Of a stretch of DNA of 64,000 nt, positions 35,272 through 43,740 are shown piece by piece. The stretch is from Desulfovibrio ferrophilus. GTDB taxonomy: Bacteria > Desulfobacterota > Desulfovibrionia > Desulfovibrionales > Desulfovibrionaceae. How positions within the stretch are numbered: position 1 is the first letter of the stretch; every line of letters starts with the position of its first letter. Both the position numbers and the translations under genes were made by a program. The stretch is from positions 3,468,501 through 3,532,500 of the forward strand of contig NZ_AP017378.1 in NCBI RefSeq assembly GCF_003966735.1, in the 5' to 3' direction. The notes beneath the pieces are model-generated. The model ran no database searches and had not been told where the DNA came from. It saw nothing but the letters and a program-made list of their open reading frames with translations.

Positions 35272-36626
35272 TGTGTAGTCTCCTCGGTCAGCACCGCAGT
35301 CTCTATTCCCTCTGGGTGGATTGGCCCCCCCAGAAGTTCTTCAAGCTCGGCCAACTTCTTGAGTTGTTCGTATTGGTAGCGATCGGCTCGCAGTTCGTAG
35401 CGCAACAGGCGCACCCGGGCCGAGAGCATGGTGTCGAACTGGATCTTGCCGACTTCGTAGGCGGCAAGGGAGGAATCCGCCCATTGTGTTGCCTGGACCG
35501 TGAGCGCCGTGCGGAGCAGGGCGTGGTTTTCGGAGTATCCAAAGATCTCGGCCCGTAGTGCATCCACCTGGTGCGGCAAGGATCGCTCCAGGGCAACGAG
35601 AGCCTTTTTGGTGGCATCGAGTTTTTTTTGTGCGCCGTCGAGTTTGCTGTCCTGGCGGGTGGCCTGCCAGAGGGGCACGGAAAAAGTGACAGAACCGGAA
35701 AGGAAGTCGGGCCGGTCCAGCCCGGTCATGGGGTTGTCCTCGCGTTGGCCGTAGGCAAGTCTGAAATCCATGTCTGGATAATAGTCCTTTTCGGCCAGCT
35801 TGACGGCGATGGTGGCGCTGTCGACATCTGCCTGGCGCAAGGCGATTCCGGGGTTGTTCTGCAGGGCTTGGCGGTTCATGGCTTCGGTTGAGGGCAGAGG
35901 GGCACCCTGGGGGATGTCGCTAGGCAAGGGAATTGTCCGGAAGGACTCGCGATGGAGCAGCGTGTTGATGCGGTCGCTCAGGGTGCGGCGGCGCCGTTCT
36001 AAGGAAATTCGTTCATCCAGAAGCTCGGAGAGCTGAACCTGGGCGGCGAGGATGTCCTGTTGCAGTCCCTTCCCTGTGGCGTAACGGGTCTCGGCAATGC
36101 GCAGGGCCTGGGAAACAAGGGCTTCCAGGCGCTTGTTGGTTTCCAGACCGCGTTGGACAAAGGCCAGATCGTACCAGGCTGTGGAAATCATCCGGGTCAA
36201 TTCCAGGGCCTTGGCCTGTACCCGGGCTTCCTGGCGTACTGCCTTGAGCAGGGCGGCCTGCTGCGCCAGATCCAGGGTGCCGAACCAGGGGACCTTCTGG
36301 GCGATGAACAGCTGCTTCTGGGTCATGGCTTCCTGATCCAGTTCAAAGCTGTCCATGGGAACATTGGACAGCCCGATGCCCAGACGCGGATCCTGAAGAG
36401 AACCATAAAAGGGTGCTTCTGCGCGCAGGGCTTCCGCCAGTTGACGCTGGCTGGCCAGTTCCTGATTGTTGGCAAGACCTTCGTCGAGCAGTGCCTGAAG
36501 TGGTTCTGCTTTGGCCCGGACAGGCAATGCGGCAAGCAGGACCAACAGCACTGCCAGCGTGATCAACGCCGTGGAGTTGATTACGCTGAAAGGATGGGAT
36601 GCCATGGGAATGGATTGTTCTTTCAT
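35268..36626 (-). CDS. TolC-family outer-membrane factor of the copper efflux operon
   Basis: A 452-aa outer-membrane efflux protein. A hydrophobic export segment lies about 18-38 (ALITLAVLLVLLAALPVRAKA). The mature part has two long helical repeats (LQALLDEGLANNQELASQRQ and YATGKGLQQDILAAQVQLSEL). ATG 36626 is chosen because AAGGAACGAGG precedes it; the longer frame to 36746 has no support and would run through the promoter. It is first in the operon ahead of cusB and cusA, so its role is the CusC-like duct, although sequence identity to E. coli CusC cannot be judged here. Confidence 0.9.
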   Translation of the reverse strand: MKEQSIPMASHPFSVINSTALITLAVLLVLLAALPVRAKAEPLQALLDEGLANNQELASQRQLAEALRAEAPFYGSLQDPRLGIGLSNVPMDSFELDQEAMTQKQLFIAQKVPWFGTLDLAQQAALLKAVRQEARVQAKALELTRMISTAWYDLAFVQRGLETNKRLEALVSQALRIAETRYATGKGLQQDILAAQVQLSELLDERISLERRRRTLSDRINTLLHRESFRTIPLPSDIPQGAPLPSTEAMNRQALQNNPGIALRQADVDSATIAVKLAEKDYYPDMDFRLAYGQREDNPMTGLDRPDFLSGSVTFSVPLWQATRQDSKLDGAQKKLDATKKALVALERSLPHQVDALRAEIFGYSENHALLRTALTVQATQWADSSLAAYEVGKIQFDTMLSARVRLLRYELRADRYQYEQLKKLAELEELLGGPIHPEGIETAVLTEETTQ

Positions 36627-36677
36627 TGCCTCGTTCCTTTTACCCTGACTTATTCTGCGCCACCAGCCTTGGGCGAC

Positions 36678-36698
36678 ATGGGAAGCCTTCCCATCATA
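36678..36698 (-). promoter_or_regulatory. Candidate promoter and operator of the copper efflux operon
   Basis: A perfect palindrome ATGGGAAG-C-CTTCCCAT (36678-36694) overlaps the downstream edge of a TATGAT -10-like element (minus strand, 36698-36693), about 50 bases before the first gene. It is a plausible metal-regulator site; the regulator is unknown. Confidence 0.5.
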
Positions 36699-37039
36699 GC
36701 ACAGGCCGGAGAGTGTGGATACCGCCATGACTTTCTGGAAGTACATTGTCGTTACAAGACATATGCCAAACTTGACTAAAATTGTAGGAATTGAGAGGGG
36801 ACTTGTCTAGGCCGTGCTGAAGGAAGAGGGCAAATCGAGTGGATGAGAATAAAATTGCACATATTCATGTCCGTCTGCCTGCACAAGTTGTGCAATAAAT
36901 GGCGCAAGATGTGGCGTGTGCAGAAAAACAAGGTGAGCCCTTTCCACGGCGCAAAAGAGGTATTATACTGGCTGATACGGACAAAATCATACAATGATGC
37001 GTAACTCCTCAGGATTGCATAGATAGATAAGGAGGCCCC
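36699..37039. other. Intergenic region between copper operon and nifU
   Basis: Contains a perfect 7-base-arm palindrome TGCACAA-G-TTGTGCA (36880-36894) and a TATTATACT -10-like element near 36961 that probably serves nifU. No gene is recognised; Rrf2/IscR-type control of nifU is possible but no consensus site is certain. Confidence 0.45.
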
Positions 37040-37876
37040 ATGTGGGAGTACACCGATAAGGTTCGAGAGTTGTTTCTGAACCCCAAGAATGCGGGCGAGA
37101 TTCCGGATGCCAATGCTGTTGGCGAAGTCGGCAGCTTGGCCTGTGGCGATGCCCTGAAGCTGTTTCTGAAGATCGATGACGACGGCGTGATTGAAGACGC
37201 CAAGTTTCAGACTTTCGGTTGCGCCAGCGCCATTGCCTCATCCTCGGCTCTGACCGAGATGCTCAAGGGAATGCCTGTCGAGGATGCCGAGAAGATCACC
37301 AACAAGGAGATCGCGGCTTATCTGGGTGGCCTGCCCAAGGAGAAGATGCATTGCTCGGTCATGGGCCAGGAAGCCCTGGAAGCCTGTCTGCTTGATTATC
37401 GTGGTGAGGAAGCCCCGGAAAAGATCACCGAGGGTGAGATCGTCTGTCACTGTTTTGGTGTGACTGACGTTGCCATTCGCCGCGCTGTCGAGGAAAACGG
37501 CATTACCACTCTGGAAGATATCACCAACTTCACCAAGGCCGGCGGTGGTTGCGGTGACTGCCACGAAAAGTTGGAAGAAATATTGTTCGACGTGCTCGGC
37601 AAGAAGCGTGAGGTCAAGGTCGAGGCCAAGCCTCTTACCAATATCCAGCGCATGCAAAAGGTCATGCAGGTCATCGACGAAGTCATCCGCCCCAGCCTGA
37701 AGCAGGACGGTGGTGACATCGAGCTGGTGGATCTGGACGGAACCGACGTCATCGTTTCCCTGCGCGGTGCGTGCGGCTCCTGTCCGTCGGCCAAGCTGAC
37801 CCTGAACGACTTTGTGCAGAAGACCCTGCGTGAGCAGGTTGAACCGGATATCCGTGTGCGGGAGGCCTCCTCATGA
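37040..37876 (+). CDS. nifU: Fe-S cluster assembly scaffold NifU
   Basis: A 278-aa three-domain NifU. The N-terminal IscU-like scaffold has Cys 35, 61 and 105. The central [2Fe-2S] BFD-like domain has C136-H-C138 and C171-G-D-C174. The C-terminal Nfu domain has C245-G-S-C248. All cluster-binding cysteines are present. ATG 37040 follows AAGGAGG. It overlaps nifS by 4 bases. With the adjacent cysteine genes this is a general Fe-S assembly unit of anaerobes rather than evidence for nitrogen fixation; no nif structural gene is in the window. Confidence 0.96.
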   Translation: MWEYTDKVRELFLNPKNAGEIPDANAVGEVGSLACGDALKLFLKIDDDGVIEDAKFQTFGCASAIASSSALTEMLKGMPVEDAEKITNKEIAAYLGGLPKEKMHCSVMGQEALEACLLDYRGEEAPEKITEGEIVCHCFGVTDVAIRRAVEENGITTLEDITNFTKAGGGCGDCHEKLEEILFDVLGKKREVKVEAKPLTNIQRMQKVMQVIDEVIRPSLKQDGGDIELVDLDGTDVIVSLRGACGSCPSAKLTLNDFVQKTLREQVEPDIRVREASS

Positions 37877-39060
37877 AGACTTTGTATTTTGACAACAATG
37901 CGACAACCATGGTCGCTCCCGAAGTTCTTGAGGAAATGCTGCCGTTTTTCTCCGAGCAATATGGCAACCCGTCGAGCATGCACCGGTTCGGAGGGCAGGT
38001 CGGTAAGCATCTGACTCTGGCGCGCGACCGCGTGGCCAAGGGCCTGGGTTGCGAACCTGACGAGGTCATCTTCACAGCCTGCGGTACCGAGAGCGACAAT
38101 ACGGCGTTCTTTGCCGCGACCATGGCCCAGCCCGGCAAGAAGCATATCGTGACCACCAAGGTTGAACATCCAGCTGTGCTTAATGTGGCCCAGCGTCTTG
38201 AGCGGCACGGCTATGACGTGACCTATCTGGGGACGGACAGCCAGGGCCGACTGGATATGGATGAACTGCGCGACAGCCTGCGTGATGACACGGCATTGGT
38301 GTCCATCATGTACGCCAACAATGAGACGGGCGTGATCTATCCGATGCCCGAGATAGCGGAAATCGTGAAGGCGCGTGGCATCTTGCTGCACACCGATGCG
38401 GTTCAGGCCGTGGGCAAGGTGCCGTTCAAGCTCTCCGAGTTGCCGGTGGATTATCTGGCCCTATCAGGTCATAAGCTGCATGCCCCCAAGGGCGTGGGCG
38501 CACTGTATGTGCGCCGGGGTTCTCCGTTCCGCACTTTCATGCTGGGCGGGCATCAGGAGCATGGACGCCGTGCAGGAACCGAGAACACCACGGGCATCGT
38601 GGCTCTGGGCAAGGCCGTGGAGTTGGCTACCCAGCACATCGAGGCCGAGAATACTCAGGTCCGTGCCCTGCGCGATCGTCTGGAACAGGGGCTGATCAAG
38701 GCCATCCCGGATACCCGTCTCAATGGGCACCCGGATGAGCGCCTTCCCAATACGTCCAATATTTCGTTTAAGTATGTGGAGGGCGAGGCCATTCTGCTGA
38801 TGATGGACCAGCACGGCATCTGTGCCAGTTCCGGCTCGGCCTGTACTTCGGGCAGTCTGGAGCCATCGCATGTGTTGCGCGCCATGGGGGTGCCCTTTAC
38901 CTACGCCCACGGTTCCATCCGCTATTCCCTGTCGCGCTACAATACCGATGCGGAAGTGGATACCATTCTGGAGGCCATGCCCCCGCTCATTGAACGGTTG
39001 CGGGAATTGTCTCCCTTCAAGAAGGATCAGGAAAACGAACCTCCGGCCTGCACCTGCTAG
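37873..39060 (+). CDS. nifS: Cysteine desulfurase NifS
   Basis: A 395-aa PLP enzyme that takes sulfur from cysteine for NifU. It opens [18 protein letters not shown]. The PLP Lys is K201 in [12 protein letters not shown] and the persulfide-forming Cys is C324 in [17 protein letters not shown], a typical NifS/IscS active loop. The start codon overlaps the nifU stop, giving tight coupling. The C-terminus ends in an unusual PPACTC with two extra Cys. Confidence 0.96.
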   Translation: MKTLYFDNNATTMVAPEVLEEMLPFFSEQYGNPSSMHRFGGQVGKHLTLARDRVAKGLGCEPDEVIFTACGTESDNTAFFAATMAQPGKKHIVTTKVEHPAVLNVAQRLERHGYDVTYLGTDSQGRLDMDELRDSLRDDTALVSIMYANNETGVIYPMPEIAEIVKARGILLHTDAVQAVGKVPFKLSELPVDYLALSGHKLHAPKGVGALYVRRGSPFRTFMLGGHQEHGRRAGTENTTGIVALGKAVELATQHIEAENTQVRALRDRLEQGLIKAIPDTRLNGHPDERLPNTSNISFKYVEGEAILLMMDQHGICASSGSACTSGSLEPSHVLRAMGVPFTYAHGSIRYSLSRYNTDAEVDTILEAMPPLIERLRELSPFKKDQENEPPACTC

Positions 39061-39088
39061 CAGACTGGGTGCTCATTGGAGGCCCATG

Positions 39089-40030
39089 ATGAATATTGCC
39101 CATGATATGTCCGAGCTTGTAGGGCGTACCCCCTTGGTGCGTCTGAATCGCGTCACCGAAGGCTGCAAGGCCAGCGTGGCAGCGAAGCTGGAGTTTTTTA
39201 ATCCGTGCAGCTCCGTCAAGGATCGCATCGGAATGAACATGATCGTTCAGGCCGAGCAGGACGGGCTGCTCGCCCCCGGAGCCGAACTGGTGGAACCCAC
39301 CAGCGGCAATACGGGGATCGGTCTGGCCTTCATGTGTGCGGTCCGTGGGTACAGCCTGACCCTGACCATGCCCGAGAGCATGAGTCTGGAGCGGCGGATG
39401 CTGCTCAAGGGATTCGGGGCGAAATTGGTATTGACCCCCGCAGCCGAAGGCATGAAGGGTGCCATTGCCAGGGCCGAGGCCATTGCCGATGAGACCGGTG
39501 CATTTTTGCCCCGGCAGTTCGACAACCCGGCCAACCCGGCCATTCATTCCTGTTCTACGGCCCATGAGATTTGGGATGACACCGATGGTGATATTGATAT
39601 CCTCGTGGCCGGTGTCGGGACGGGAGGCACCCTGAGTGGTGCAGCCAGGACCCTGAAGGACAAGAAGCCCGGCCTCAAGGCCATCGCGGTGGAACCCGTC
39701 GATTCGCCGGTGCTTTCCGGTGGTTCACCGGGACCACATGGTATTCAGGGCATTGGTGCTGGGTTTGTACCCGGCAATGCCGATGTGACGCTGTTCGATG
39801 AAATTGTTCAGGTCTCTACTGAAGACGCTGTGTCCATGGCCCGACGGTTGATGCGGGAGGAAGGCATCCTCTGTGGTATCTCGTCCGGGGCTGCAGCCCA
39901 TGCGGCGGTGGAAGTTGCCAAGCGTGAAGAGAACGCAGGCAAGCTCATTGTGTGTATTATCCCCGACACTGGCGAACGCTATTTGTCTACCCCTCTGTTT
40001 ACTGGGCTGGTGGACACTGACGACCAGTGA
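39089..40030 (+). CDS. cysK: Cysteine synthase A (O-acetylserine sulfhydrylase)
   Basis: A 313-aa fold-type II PLP enzyme making cysteine from O-acetylserine and sulfide. The PLP Lys is K44 in [11 protein letters not shown]; the phosphate loop is [16 protein letters not shown], and [12 protein letters not shown] is conserved. Two adjacent in-frame ATGs exist (39086, 39089); GGAGG at 39078 gives better spacing to 39089. It supplies cysteine to NifS and is paired with cysE downstream, the two separated by an intergenic repeat. Confidence 0.95.
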   Translation: MNIAHDMSELVGRTPLVRLNRVTEGCKASVAAKLEFFNPCSSVKDRIGMNMIVQAEQDGLLAPGAELVEPTSGNTGIGLAFMCAVRGYSLTLTMPESMSLERRMLLKGFGAKLVLTPAAEGMKGAIARAEAIADETGAFLPRQFDNPANPAIHSCSTAHEIWDDTDGDIDILVAGVGTGGTLSGAARTLKDKKPGLKAIAVEPVDSPVLSGGSPGPHGIQGIGAGFVPGNADVTLFDEIVQVSTEDAVSMARRLMREEGILCGISSGAAAHAAVEVAKREENAGKLIVCIIPDTGERYLSTPLFTGLVDTDDQ

Positions 40031-40031
40031 A

Positions 40032-40209
40032 CAGACCATTGATAAATAGCCATCTGCTTCGTTGCTGTGGGAAATGCAAAATCTCACGTATGCTCAGATA
40101 CAGCGCTGCTCTCTGTTCTCGTAAGACTCGAAGACTCGCCTAACGGGAGACAGGCCTACGATTTTGTATTTTCCTTGCGCCTCGCATCTGACTATTTCTG
40201 AATGGTCTG
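40032..40209. repeat. Nested-palindrome intergenic repeat, copy C
   Basis: A 178-bp element between cysK and cysE. The outer arms read CAGACCATT..AAATAG at the left and CTATTT..AATGGTCTG at the right. It shares TTCGTTGC, AAAATCTCACGTA and TTGCGCCTCGCATCT blocks with copies at 29553 and 53354. Confidence 0.7.
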
Positions 40210-40243
40210 CGATGAAGAATCAAATAACCAGCTAGAGAAGAGC

Positions 40244-41170
40244 ATGAAGAAACTGGACGAAGTCATCGACGAATTGTGCGATCCCAGGAATTATGAGGTC
40301 GTGCACCACAGCCAGACGCGGCATGTGCCCATGCCCTCCACCGAGGTGCTGGGCGAGATCGTGGAGCGGCTGCGGGCCGTGTTGTTTCCGGGGTATTACG
40401 GCTACTCCGATGTGGATGCCGAGAATATGCGTTCGCACCTGGGTGCGAACCTGGACAAGGTTGATCGTCTGTTGCGCGAACAGATTCGCCGGGGACATTG
40501 TTTTTCCTGTTCACTGGAGAGCGAAGGCGAGGCGGATTGCCTGGATTGCGAGGAGCTCTCCCGCAGTCTGTCCCGCAAGTTCATCGCCCGGTTGCCCGAG
40601 GTTCGTCGTTTGCTGACCACGGATGTCATGGCTGCTTACGAGGGCGATCCTGCGGCCAAGAGTCCGGGGGAGGCCATCTTTTGTTATCCGAGCATTCATG
40701 CGGTGACCAACTATCGCCTGGCCCATGAACTGTATCATCTGGGTGTGGATCTGATTCCGCGCATCATCACCGAGATGGCTCATTCCAAGACCGGCATCGA
40801 CATCCATCCCGGTGCGGAGATTGGTGAACGGTTCTTCATTGATCATGGCACTGGCGTGGTCATTGGCGAGACCTGCATCATCGGTCGCAATGTGCGCCTC
40901 TATCAGGGCGTGACTCTGGGAGCCAAGAGCTTCCCTAAGGACGATTCCGGCAAGCTCATCAAGGGCATCCCCCGCCATCCCATCGTGGAGGACGGCGCTA
41001 TCATTTACTCCGGGGCCACGATCCTGGGGCGTGTGACCATTGGTGCCGGTTCGGTGATTGGCGGTAACGTCTGGCTGCTGAAGGATGTTCCCCCCGGAAC
41101 CAGAGTTATCCAGAAGCCCGCCGGTGGTGCCGAGGGCGAGAATGCATTGTTGCTGGAGAGTCTCAAATAG
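40244..41170 (+). CDS. cysE: Serine O-acetyltransferase
   Basis: A 308-aa enzyme that makes O-acetylserine from serine and acetyl-CoA. The N-terminal half is helical; the C-terminal half is the left-handed beta-helix with hexapeptide repeats: DIHPGAEIGERFFIDHGTGVVIGETCIIG, with catalytic His in IDHGTG, then GVTLGAKS and SGATILGRVTIGAGSVIGG. The N-terminal part contains a Cys cluster (HCFSCSLESEGEADCLDCE), seen in some anaerobe homologues and of unknown purpose. ATG 40244 is used; the earlier ATG 40202 lies inside the repeat element. Confidence 0.93.
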   Translation: MKKLDEVIDELCDPRNYEVVHHSQTRHVPMPSTEVLGEIVERLRAVLFPGYYGYSDVDAENMRSHLGANLDKVDRLLREQIRRGHCFSCSLESEGEADCLDCEELSRSLSRKFIARLPEVRRLLTTDVMAAYEGDPAAKSPGEAIFCYPSIHAVTNYRLAHELYHLGVDLIPRIITEMAHSKTGIDIHPGAEIGERFFIDHGTGVVIGETCIIGRNVRLYQGVTLGAKSFPKDDSGKLIKGIPRHPIVEDGAIIYSGATILGRVTIGAGSVIGGNVWLLKDVPPGTRVIQKPAGGAEGENALLLESLK

Positions 41171-41224
41171 GATGTGAAACGGGAGGGGTTGATTGCGGCC
41201 CGACTTCTGATCTGTTGCATGAGA

Positions 41225-41259
41225 AAAGCCCCGGAACCACAACCTGGTTCCGGGGCTTT
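41225..41259. terminator. Bidirectional terminator between cysE and the GGDEF/TPR gene
   Basis: Perfect 15-base arms (41225-41239 and 41245-41259) with a 5-base loop; short A- and T-rich flanks. Confidence 0.88.
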
Positions 41260-41280
41260 CTCCGTGGGTGTGGATTGAAA

Positions 41281-43638
41281 TCACATTCCTTCAAGGCGGT
41301 CCACGACCTCGGCGGCTTCCTGTTGTTTGCCCTGGGCCGAGAGTGCTCGTGCCAGCTCCTTCCAGAACGGAGCATGGCCGGGAGCCAGAGCCGAAGCCTG
41401 ACGGGCCAGGGCTTCGGCCACTTCCGGGTCCTCGCCATTGTCCAGATAGATGCGTGCCATGAGTGCCAGGGAAGGTGCGTCCTTGGGGTCGTGGATCAGT
41501 GCCTGATGCAGGTGCTCGCGGGCTTCTTCCACATCACCTTTGGCCAGAGCCAACTGCGCCAGATAACGCCGGGTCAGGCCCTTGCCGCCGGGCAGGGCAG
41601 AGGCTTTTTCAAAGTAGCGTCGGGCATCCGCAAAGCGCCTGTTTTTCTGAGAGAGCTGGCCCAGTCGAATCTGGCTGAAGAGATGCTCGGGGTCCAGAAT
41701 CAGACATTTCTTGTAGGCTTCGCGGGCTTCCTTGATCTGATTCATGCGTTGGCAGATGTACCCGAAGTTGTATAGCGCGAACACATCCTTCGGATTCTTG
41801 CCGAGCACTGTGTTGAATTGGCGCTTGGCAGCGCTCAAATCTCCCATGCGCGCATGGCAGACGCCGAGCGAGTTGCGGGCCATGATATTGGAGCGGTCCG
41901 CAGTGAGGGCCAGTTTGTATTCTTCGATGGCGTCATAGAGGCTGCCCTGGGCAAAGAGCTTGTCCGCATGGATGTTCAGGGCAAGGGAGTCGACCAGTCC
42001 GATATGTGGCTCGGGCAGCAGGATCGCATATTCCAGAGCCTTGTGGGCGTTGTCCAAGGCATCGGCCTTGGAATAGGACAGGAACGGGTGCTTGGTGATG
42101 CCTGCCGCGGGCCTGGGGAAGTCCGGCGGTAAGGATTCCAGGAGTTTTTCGCACAGTTTTTTGGCCTTGGGACCGCTGGTCTCTGGCAGCAGCCAGGCCA
42201 GCCCGCTGAGGCTGGTGCGTCCGCCAAGTGCCGATTCTCCGAAGATCTTGGTGCAGGCTGAAGCCAGGTCGCGTAAACGGGTCTCCGTCAGGCTGTCCGA
42301 GGGACGATCCATGTCAGGCAGGCGCAACAGCACCAGCGAGAAGGTCTCGTGCTTGTCGCGTTCTGTCACCAGCTGCTTGAGGAAATCGCGGTAGGTGGGC
42401 AGGCCTGTCAGCATGTCTGCATCGGCTTTGCCACCATTTTCGGCGGGATCGGTTTCCTGAATCAAGGCCAAGCGGTCCCCGGGTTCCACGTTCAGGGACA
42501 CATCCGCCTGATGCATGACTTCTGCCAGGGAGTGTCCTCTCCGCACCTCCATCAAAGCGATTTCACCTTTGCAAGTCGGAGCTCCCTTGGGATCGTTGGT
42601 GCCTCCCCAGACGAGAAAACGCTGGCCTTCGCGAGCGCCTACGCTGGCTCCCAGATCGACGGTGAGACGCCCGAGCGGCAGTACCTCCTGCACGTGACCG
42701 CCTTCGGTGACAATCTGGCTGTACGCAAAGGCCCGGCCTGTTCCGTTCTGGGCTGCCGCTCTGGCGGCGCGCATGGCCTTGCGCACAAGCAGGGCCGCCT
42801 GGTCTGTCGGTTTCTGGCGCAGGACATGGCCGTTTACATCGTGGGGGTAGCTGGCGCAGCCTACGGACGTTCCTGGATGCAGGTAGCACTCCAGCACCGG
42901 GTCCTTGACCTGCAGGGCTGAGAGCTCCGCCGCAAGGGTTCCCGCCAGTTTCCGGCAGGCCGGAGGTGTGACGGCAGGCAGCAGGATGACAAGGGAATCA
43001 TCTCCGGCGCGGGCAGTGAGAGCCCCTTGTGGAGCGATGTCGTTCACAATGGCGGCAGCCTTGTTCAGAGCACGGGTCGCAAAGGCAGGACCATAGGTCT
43101 CGGCATTGCGCTCCAGATCGTGCAGCCGGGCCAGAATCAGCCCAAAGCTGGCCGCAAATCCGGAGTCGCCGGCACGGCAGCCATCGGCATCCGGACGCAG
43201 GCAGCCTTGCACGCGTTCGATTTCGTCGGCGGCCGCGCGGGACAGCAATTCACGGGTACCCAGGCCGGTACCGGAGTCTGTTACTGAAATTTTGTAGAGC
43301 TGGAGTTTTTCCAAGCACATGCGGGCCATGGAAGCAAGGAGTGGCGGCATGGCCTTGGGGGCTTGCAACTTGACTCCCTTGGCGACGAAGACACCCATGA
43401 GTTCCCCATTCAGGGCTAAGGGCAGCAGAGCCTTTTTCTCCTCGGGCAGGAAGACGGCACGGCCTTCTACCAATTCGGACAGGGCGCCACTATCCAGTGA
43501 ACGTGGGAAAAAGAGGCTGTAGGATGTGAAGGGCAGGAATGAGGAGATCTCATCACGCAGCAGGTGTTCGTAGGTGATGAGGTCGCTACGAGTCAGCTGT
43601 GGGCCATCATCCGGGAGCAGGCTTTTATGGGCTTTCAT
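41281..43638 (-). CDS. Protein with two degenerate GGDEF domains and TPR repeats
   Basis: A 785-aa cytoplasmic protein. Residues about 130-320 resemble a GGDEF domain whose active motif is TARAGDDSLVILL instead of RYGGDEF. Residues about 430-550 resemble a second one (MLTGLPTYRDFLKQL opening) with GGRTSLSGLAWLL in place of the catalytic loop. Residues about 565-785 hold five or more TPR units (GSLYDAIEEYKLALTADRSN, GDLSAAKRQFNTVLGKNPKD). It probably cannot make c-di-GMP and may act as a c-di-GMP-linked or purely structural scaffold. No signal peptide. It is flanked by terminators on both sides. Confidence 0.82.
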   Translation of the reverse strand: MKAHKSLLPDDGPQLTRSDLITYEHLLRDEISSFLPFTSYSLFFPRSLDSGALSELVEGRAVFLPEEKKALLPLALNGELMGVFVAKGVKLQAPKAMPPLLASMARMCLEKLQLYKISVTDSGTGLGTRELLSRAAADEIERVQGCLRPDADGCRAGDSGFAASFGLILARLHDLERNAETYGPAFATRALNKAAAIVNDIAPQGALTARAGDDSLVILLPAVTPPACRKLAGTLAAELSALQVKDPVLECYLHPGTSVGCASYPHDVNGHVLRQKPTDQAALLVRKAMRAARAAAQNGTGRAFAYSQIVTEGGHVQEVLPLGRLTVDLGASVGAREGQRFLVWGGTNDPKGAPTCKGEIALMEVRRGHSLAEVMHQADVSLNVEPGDRLALIQETDPAENGGKADADMLTGLPTYRDFLKQLVTERDKHETFSLVLLRLPDMDRPSDSLTETRLRDLASACTKIFGESALGGRTSLSGLAWLLPETSGPKAKKLCEKLLESLPPDFPRPAAGITKHPFLSYSKADALDNAHKALEYAILLPEPHIGLVDSLALNIHADKLFAQGSLYDAIEEYKLALTADRSNIMARNSLGVCHARMGDLSAAKRQFNTVLGKNPKDVFALYNFGYICQRMNQIKEAREAYKKCLILDPEHLFSQIRLGQLSQKNRRFADARRYFEKASALPGGKGLTRRYLAQLALAKGDVEEAREHLHQALIHDPKDAPSLALMARIYLDNGEDPEVAEALARQASALAPGHAPFWKELARALSAQGKQQEAAEVVDRLEGM

Positions 43639-43685
43639 GTCCGGGCGTATACCCCGAACCGGGGCAGCTGTTCAAGCAAATGAAA

Positions 43686-43717
43686 CGAAAGGCCCCGGCA
43701 AGAGCTGGGGCCTTTCG
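43686..43717 (-). terminator. Terminator of the RTX gene
   Basis: CGAAAGGCCCC (43686) pairs with GGGGCCTTTCG (43707), followed by TTTC on the minus strand. Confidence 0.85.
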
Positions 43718-43740
43718 TATGTATCCATGATGGAGCAGGG

